A stretch of DNA of 11,740 nt from JARRLC01 sp050290865. Its GTDB lineage: Bacteria; Pseudomonadota; Alphaproteobacteria; Rhizobiales; Rhodomicrobiaceae. Under the pieces are notes generated by a model. That model saw only the letters and a program-made list of their open reading frames with translations, was not told where the DNA came from and did no database searches. Below are positions 7,970 to 11,740 of this stretch, one piece after another. Every line of letters begins with the position of its first letter. Position 1 is the first letter of the stretch. The DNA is taken from positions 1 through 11,740 of the forward strand of contig JBNKIW010000064.1 of assembly GCA_050290865.1 (NCBI GenBank). The letters are read 5' to 3'. The position numbers and the translations under genes are program-made.

Positions 7970-8123
7970 CAAGCGCCGCGTCCACTCACGGCTGCGTCAG
8001 AGGTGCCTCCATTGCGACGCCATCCCCAATATGCCGGAACCAATCTTGCGGCCGCTAATGGAGCGCTGCCAAAACCTCATTGCGGAAAACAAAGCTACCG
8101 GCACCATCTTTCGGATCGTTTAA
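7970..8123 (+). mobile_element. Relic of a DDE transposase 3' end upstream of hsp20
   Basis: Read from AAG 7971, this stretch gives 50 codons ending in TAA 8121-8123. They match, without any indel, the last 50 codons of the partial transposase at the right edge of the window (minus strand): KRRVHS, RQ-CL, DAIPNMPE, LRPLM and QNLIAENK are shared. By hand count, 124 of 153 bases and 37 of 50 residues are identical. Weaker similarity continues past the stop to about 8142. The 5' part of the transposase is missing, so it is a dead fragment. It ends 84 bp before the hsp20 start, so the hsp20 leader, and perhaps its promoter, sits in or beside the old IS end. Confidence 0.75.
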
Positions 8124-8176
8124 AAAGAGAGGGGATGTTTGATCTCTTAACCGGACAGTAGTGTTGCGACATTATA

Positions 8177-8204
8177 TTCCAAAGTCTCGTCATAGAGGAA
8201 GGAA
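8177..8204 (+). promoter_or_regulatory. Possible RBS-masking hairpin (RNA-thermometer-like)
   Basis: The hsp20 ribosome binding site GAGGAAGGAA (8195-8204) can pair with the bases before it: TTCC (8177-8180) with GGAA (8201-8204), and TCTC (8185-8188) with GAGG (8195-8198, one G-U pair), leaving a 4x2 internal loop and a 6-nt apical loop. A short, weak helix covering the whole binding site is the design of ROSE-type thermometers known for rhizobial small heat-shock genes. The typical ROSE UUGCU motif is absent (UUGCG occurs at 8164-8168), so this is only a candidate. Confidence 0.3.
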
Positions 8205-8207
8205 GAC

Positions 8208-8696
8208 ATGGCACAGGCCGAGACAGCATTGTCGCGAGGAGTTCACCCTCCTGGTTACCACAGTGGTCTCCTTGCACTCCGCAGAGAAATGAATCAGCTT
8301 TTCGATAATTTTCTTTCAGGTAGATTTCCCTTCCCAGGTATGCTCGACGGTTGCCGCCAAACCCTTGTGCCAGATCTTGACATGTCCGAAAACGAGACAT
8401 CGATCATCATCGAAGCAGAACTTCCCGGCCTGGACATCAAGGATGTCGAGGTCACGTTCGAGAATGGCATCCTCTCGATTTCCGGCGAGAAAAAGTGGGA
8501 GGGGCGTGAGGAGAAGGCGAATTACCATCTGATGGAGCGCCGGCACGGCAGTTTCCATCGAGCCCTCCGTCTGCCCGAAAGCGTTGACGGGGATAAGGTG
8601 GAGGCCAAATTCGACAAGGGCGTCCTCCGAGTCATGCTGCCGAAGAAACCCGAAGCGGTTCGGCAGCATAGGAAGATTACCATCGAGACATCGTGA
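8208..8696 (+). CDS. Small heat-shock protein, Hsp20/alpha-crystallin family
   Basis: A 162-residue ATP-independent chaperone that binds unfolding proteins and holds them for refolding. Seen: a variable N-terminal arm (1-50) with the amphipathic LLALRREMNQLFDNFL; an alpha-crystallin domain from about 52 to 146, starting LVPDLDMSENETSIIIEAEL, with the LPG turn (72-74), GILSISGEKK and the signature GVL (138-140); and a C-terminal tail with the oligomerisation motif ITI (157-159). The length is normal for class A bacterial Hsp20s. ATG 8208 has a strong AGGAAGGA site. It is first in a direct run with otsA (111 nt gap) and diverges from otsB; heat induction is likely, but I found no clear sigma-32 promoter. 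Placement between trehalose genes suggests a joint stress-protection role. Confidence 0.95.
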   Translation: MAQAETALSRGVHPPGYHSGLLALRREMNQLFDNFLSGRFPFPGMLDGCRQTLVPDLDMSENETSIIIEAELPGLDIKDVEVTFENGILSISGEKKWEGREEKANYHLMERRHGSFHRALRLPESVDGDKVEAKFDKGVLRVMLPKKPEAVRQHRKITIETS

Positions 8697-8710
8697 CGCC
8701 GGGCAGTGGC

Positions 8711-8738
8711 TCATCCGGTGCCGCAGCGGGCCGGATGA
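8711..8738 (+). terminator. Strong hairpin after hsp20, possible terminator or mRNA stabiliser
   Basis: TCATCCGG (8711-8718) and CCGGATGA (8731-8738) form a perfect 8-bp stem. The 12-nt interior can itself pair as CCG-CAG-CGG, giving a long GC-rich hairpin 15 nt after the hsp20 stop. No T tract follows, so it may partly terminate, or protect the hsp20 message and lower otsA expression, rather than stop transcription fully. Confidence 0.45.
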
Positions 8739-8807
8739 ATCGAGCGCGGGTTTCCGATGGTGGAGTGCAGGATCTGAGTTCGTCAAACCCACTCGGGGCA
8801 GAAGTGC

Positions 8808-10526
8808 GTGTATTCGAGCATCCTCTTGGCGAGCGTGGCCCTACTTGCGGCGGTGCTCACGCTTCTGGCAGTCGTGTTCTTCCCTCCGCGGTGGCTCTGC
8901 CCGCTGCGTAGCTCGATCGCCGTCGGTCAGGCAGGTAGGGAATCCGCCGGACTTAAGCCGCTGCTGGACTCGTTCCGCACGCGAAAACGCCGGATTCTCG
9001 AGAGGTGGGGCCTGCGACCGGGGGCGCCGGTCAGTGACGACGGCTACACCCGATGGACGGCGGCGAGACTCCGCAAGGTCATGCAAGAGGAACTGGGGGA
9101 CGCCGAGATCATCGTTGTCTCGAACCGCGAGCCCTACATCCACAATCATGGTGAAGGGGAGATCAAGGTGCAGCGCCCCGCCGGCGGCCTCGTTTCGGCC
9201 CTGGAGCCCGTGATGCGAACTTGCGGCGGCACATGGATTGCGCAGGGGAGCGGCAGCGCGGACCGGAAGGCGGTGGACGCAAAGGACCGCATCGCAGTGC
9301 CCCCGGATACCCCCGCCTACACGCTGCGCCGCATTTGGTTCAGCGACGAGGAGCAGGGCGACCATTATTGTGGGCTCGCCAATGAAGGGTTGTGGCCCTT
9401 ATGCCACGCCGCTTTCGTTCAGCCCGTGTTTCGCGAGACGGATTGGCAAGCCTATCGCGCCGTGAACGAACGTTTCGCCAACGCCGTCGCTGAAGAGGCG
9501 GCGACTGAGGCCCCCATCGTCCTGGTGCAGGATTACCATCTTGCGCTGCTCCCGCGGCTAGTGCGCAAGCGTCTCCCGAAAGCCACGATCATCACCTTCT
9601 GGCATATTCCGTGGCCGAATTCCGAGATATTCGGCATCTGCCCGTGGAAGGAGGAAATCCTGCAGGGGCTTCTTGGCAGTTCCATTCTGGGCTTTCATAC
9701 ACGACGTTATTGCAACAACTTCAATGAGACCGTAGAGCAGTTCATGGAAAGCCGGAGCGACCGTGAACAATCGTCAATACTCCTTGAAGGGCGCGAGACT
9801 CTCGTCCGGCCATATCCGATTTCGATCGAATGGCCGCCCGCGGCATTGGCCGTGCAGGCGCCGGTGCCGGAATGCCGGGCAACGGTGCGCACGCGACTGG
9901 GGCTACCTCCCGACATCTGCCTCGCGGTTAGCGTCGAGCGGCTCGATTACATCAAAGGCATCCTCGAACGGATGCGCGCTGTCGACACATTTCTAACGGC
10001 GTATCCGCAGTGGAAGGAACGCCTCGTCTTCCTTCAGGCGGCAGCGCCGACGCGGACCAAGCTTCCGGCCTACGCCCACCTGAAGACGGAAGCTCAGCGC
10101 CTTGCGGACGAAATCAATGCCCGTCATGGCAGCCCCGGCTTCCAGCCTGTCCGCCTCGCCATTCGCCACCATGACGCTCCCGAGGTCTTTGCGATGCTCC
10201 GGGCCGCTGATGTTTGTATCGTTTCCAGCCTGCATGACGGCATGAATTTGACCGCCAAGGAATTTGTTGCCTCCCGTGATGATGAGCAGGGCGTGCTGTT
10301 GCTCTCGACCTTTGCCGGGGCGTCGCGCGAACTGCCCGAGGCGTTGATGGTCAACCCTTACGATGTGCACAGCATGGCTGCGGCTCTCGACCGGGGCCTG
10401 ACCATGCCGCCCGCCGAGCAGCGCGAGCGCATGCACCGGATGCGCGAACAGGTCCGGACGCGCAACGTTTACCGCTGGGCGGGCCTGATGCTCCTGGATG
10501 CAAGCGTCTTGCGTAGAAGGATGTAG
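8808..10526 (+). CDS. otsA: Trehalose-6-phosphate synthase (GT20) with N-terminal membrane segment
   Basis: A 572-residue GT20 retaining glucosyltransferase making trehalose-6-phosphate from a nucleotide-activated glucose donor and glucose-6-phosphate; OtsB then completes the pathway. Seen: VSNREP with Arg107, the PAGGL loop (124-128), GTWIAQGSG, VQDYHLALLP (Asp242), HIPWPNSEIF, the donor-site pair Arg378 and Lys383 in VERLDYIKG, HDGMN (Asp477) and KEF (Glu485). Residues about 5-26 form one hydrophobic helix followed by FFPPRW, and about 70 linker residues separate it from the catalytic domain. E. coli OtsA (474 residues) lacks this part, so the enzyme is probably tethered to the inner membrane with its active site inside. 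The start is GTG 8808, with GGGG nine bases upstream. It follows hsp20 on the same strand and lies opposite otsB, an unusual split of otsA and otsB. Confidence 0.93.
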   Translation: MYSSILLASVALLAAVLTLLAVVFFPPRWLCPLRSSIAVGQAGRESAGLKPLLDSFRTRKRRILERWGLRPGAPVSDDGYTRWTAARLRKVMQEELGDAEIIVVSNREPYIHNHGEGEIKVQRPAGGLVSALEPVMRTCGGTWIAQGSGSADRKAVDAKDRIAVPPDTPAYTLRRIWFSDEEQGDHYCGLANEGLWPLCHAAFVQPVFRETDWQAYRAVNERFANAVAEEAATEAPIVLVQDYHLALLPRLVRKRLPKATIITFWHIPWPNSEIFGICPWKEEILQGLLGSSILGFHTRRYCNNFNETVEQFMESRSDREQSSILLEGRETLVRPYPISIEWPPAALAVQAPVPECRATVRTRLGLPPDICLAVSVERLDYIKGILERMRAVDTFLTAYPQWKERLVFLQAAAPTRTKLPAYAHLKTEAQRLADEINARHGSPGFQPVRLAIRHHDAPEVFAMLRAADVCIVSSLHDGMNLTAKEFVASRDDEQGVLLLSTFAGASRELPEALMVNPYDVHSMAAALDRGLTMPPAEQRERMHRMREQVRTRNVYRWAGLMLLDASVLRRRM

Positions 10527-10544
10527 CCAGGGAAGCCGGCACGG

Positions 10545-10740
10545 CGCGCCAATGGTGACGATCTGCAGCCAAGCCAGCGGCGAGACCGGTTTGAAGATCT
10601 GAAACGGCGGGTTGATGGCACCGTTGACGGTCTTCGACAGCCCCGAGGCGATACCAAGCGGCAGCGGCAATGATCCTACCGACCAGGACGCCGAGACCAA
10701 CGGTGAAAAGCGAAGTAACGATCTGGTCGAAATAGGTGGG
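10545..10740 (-). pseudogene. Fragment of nitrate-type ABC transporter permease (nrtB-like)
   Basis: Read on the minus strand, 10740 leftwards gives PTYFDQIVTSLFTVGLGVLV. After a one-base shift near 10665-10680 it continues as GIASGLSKTVNGAINP and FQIFKPVSPLAWLQIVTI. The order (Q-I-x-x-SL start of the permease core, then GLSKT, then QIFKPVSPLAWLPI) is that of NrtB/SsuC-like permeases for nitrate, sulfonate or taurine, and the block before LAWL is closest to NrtB. Only about 65 of the roughly 250-290 family residues remain. Both ends are missing, with a frameshift, so it cannot function. It ends against an IS-like sequence at 10741 on one side and otsA on the other, so it marks DNA broken by insertion and deletion. 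Confidence 0.72.
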
Positions 10741-10782
10741 CCTGACGGTCTAGCCCGTCTTATTCATGGCCAGGCCGTCAGG
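10741..10782. repeat. Inverted repeat, possible IS1380-type element end
   Basis: CCTGACGG (10741-10748) and CCGTCAGG (10775-10782) form an 8-bp inverted repeat around 26 nt. The permease fragment stops exactly at 10740 and the transposase relic starts further right on the minus strand, so this is a plausible outer end of the IS. The assignment rests on position only. Confidence 0.35.
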
Positions 10783-10864
10783 GGTGGCGCTGAAAGGAGC
10801 ACCGTGCAGCGCGAAAACACCACCGTGCGGCGGAAGACCGTCGCTGTTTGGGTTGGGAGACACT

Positions 10865-11566
10865 GGCAGCGGTGTGCAGCATGAGCCGGAACTGATTGGC
10901 CAGTGGCGAACGGCAACTCGTGCGGTCGGAAGCCAACTGGCTCTTGTGCCGCTTGATAAGGTTTTCCGCCTGCCCACGAGCGCAATACGACGCTTCATAA
11001 ACATATTTGGCCGAGCCGTCGCGGTTGGTGACGACGTAACGAATGTCAAGACCGGCCGGACTGGCCTCAATACGGGCGCAGACCCGCCGGGCTTTCGACC
11101 AGGACTAGGCCTGATACTGAGTTTCGGCGTACTGCGACGCTTGTCTGGTCGCGGTCAGCAAGCACCGCTCCGCGCAGGACAGGCTCAGAGCCCGTGGCGC
11201 GGCGCGTACGGACATCACCGGCTTTCTCGTCCACCAAGGCGTTGAGCACACTGTTGCCCGACATCCCGAAGACGTAGTCCAAGCCGTTGTTTTCGCAGAA
11301 ATCCATGACCTCGCGGCGGCCGTAATGGCCATCGCCGCGGAGTGTGATGCGGGTCTGGGGCCAGTGCTGGCGGATGCGGCGCAGAACCCGGCACAGCCAA
11401 GACCGGATTTCCTTGCCCGAGGGCGTCTTGCCGGGCCTGAGGATCATCGCCACCGGACGGCCTGTCGTCACATCGTAACTTTGGATCGGCAGGAAGCAGT
11501 ATTCGTCATGATGCGCGTTGAACTCGCACGCCGTAGCCAAGAACTCCTGACCCGCTTGCCGCCTCA
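10865..11566 (-). pseudogene. Decayed IS1380-family transposase
   Basis: On the minus strand, from about 11530, the frame reads FNAHHDEYCFLPI, YDVTTGRPVAMILRPGKTPS, RITLRGDGHYGR and GLDYVFGMSGN. These are the central blocks of an IS1380-family DDE transposase, with acidic catalytic residues near DEYC and GDGHYGR. After EPVLRG (about 11180) the frame breaks. Homology resumes one frame over as YAETQYQA, an in-frame TAG at 11105-11107, then SWSKARRVCARIEA, RYVVTNRDG, YCARGQAENLIK, ASDRTSCRS and NQFRLMLHTAA, ending near 10865. The N-terminal third and the C-terminal tail (normally after HTAAYW) are missing. It cannot make active transposase. The longest open frame is 11067-11705, but its first 60 residues are not IS1380-like. 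Confidence 0.82.
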
Positions 11567-11584
11567 TGCATTCCCTCATTTTTG

Positions 11585-11740
11585 TCAAACGACCCGGAAG
11601 ATGGCGTCGGTCACTTTGTTTTCTGCAATGAGGTTCTGCAAGCGCCCCATGAGGGGACGCAAAGTCAGCTCCGGCATATTGGGGATGGCGTCGTAATACA
11701 GGCAACCCTGACGAAACAATGAGTGGACGCGGCGCTTGAC
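11585..11740 (-). mobile_element. C-terminal end of a second transposase, cut by the window edge
   Basis: From the right edge the minus strand reads VKRRVHSLFRQGCLYYDAIP, then NMPELTLRPLMGRLQNLIAE, then NKVTDAIFRVV, ending at TGA 11585-11587. The block RVHSLFRQG-x-x-YY followed by IP-x-MPE and RPLM is, from memory, the C-terminus of IS4-like DDE transposases; the family call is uncertain. Its reality is shown by the diverged, same-length copy upstream of hsp20. Whether the rest of the gene is intact cannot be seen. The IS1380 relic begins within about 25-60 nt of the stop, so two IS elements abut or are nested here. Confidence 0.65.

Noticed and set aside
7840..8043. Longer otsB start at 8043
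   Set aside because: The extra 68 residues have no phosphatase features and in part run antisense to the transposase relic. ATG 7839 has a ribosome binding site and leads straight into the DFDGT motif.
8036..8080. GGAAC and CTTG boxes upstream of hsp20 as EcfG or sigma-32 promoters
   Set aside because: No CGTT follows GGAAC at 16-17 nt, and CTTG to CCTCAT is spaced too widely. Both lie inside the transposase relic, where the same bases are explained by coding descent.
10741..11070. Small open frames of 73-106 codons on the minus strand beyond the IS1380 core
   Set aside because: They are out-of-frame or read past the deleted C-terminus; only the frame carrying YCARGQAENLIK has homology.
7970..11740. 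A recent composite transposon carrying hsp20-otsA
   Set aside because: The two flanking relics differ at about one base in five, and other IS debris lies between otsA and the right copy, so they are not duplicate ends from one event.

Overview
The window looks like accessory DNA from a GC-rich alphaproteobacterium. The evidence is the strong G/C bias at third codon positions, a membrane-anchored trehalose-6-phosphate synthase, an IS1380-family transposase of the alphaproteobacterial type, and GTG starts in GTGA overlaps. Acetobacteraceae/Rhodospirillales or Rhizobiales would fit, but nothing here fixes the genus. No rRNA, tRNA or CRISPR array is visible.

Left block (633-4181, + strand): a 784-residue SNF2/RapA-like helicase with an N-terminal helical-repeat region. 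It is followed after 35 nt by a protein now split into two overlapping frames (3023-3520 and 3486-4181). The second half ends in a cysteine-rich zinc-finger-like tail. One extra C in a five-C run explains the split. Bases 1-632 hold no convincing gene. Directly downstream is a type II toxin-antitoxin pair (4345-4862, + strand; GTGA overlap) with a possible near-leaderless promoter. A gene-free stretch follows (4863-5305).

Middle block (5306-10526): a stress-protection cluster. On the minus strand, trehalose-6-phosphate phosphatase (otsB) runs into a GH15 glucoamylase/trehalase-like glycoside hydrolase. Diverging from it on the plus strand are a small heat-shock protein (Hsp20) and trehalose-6-phosphate synthase (otsA) with an N-terminal membrane segment. 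Together these could make trehalose (OtsA then OtsB), possibly turn over an alpha-glucoside (GH15), and protect proteins (Hsp20). A weak hairpin could mask the hsp20 ribosome binding site, and a strong hairpin lies between hsp20 and otsA.

Right block (10527-11740): DNA debris. It holds a frameshifted internal fragment of a nitrate-type ABC transporter permease (nrtB-like), a decayed IS1380-family transposase with a frameshift and an in-frame stop, and at the right edge the C-terminal end of a different transposase. The last 50 codons of that second transposase also occur as a diverged, indel-free copy directly upstream of hsp20 (7970-8123), in the opposite orientation. Relics of the same IS family therefore bracket hsp20-otsA with their 3' ends facing inward. 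This was found by reading the sequence and is the clearest hint of how the stress genes were assembled.
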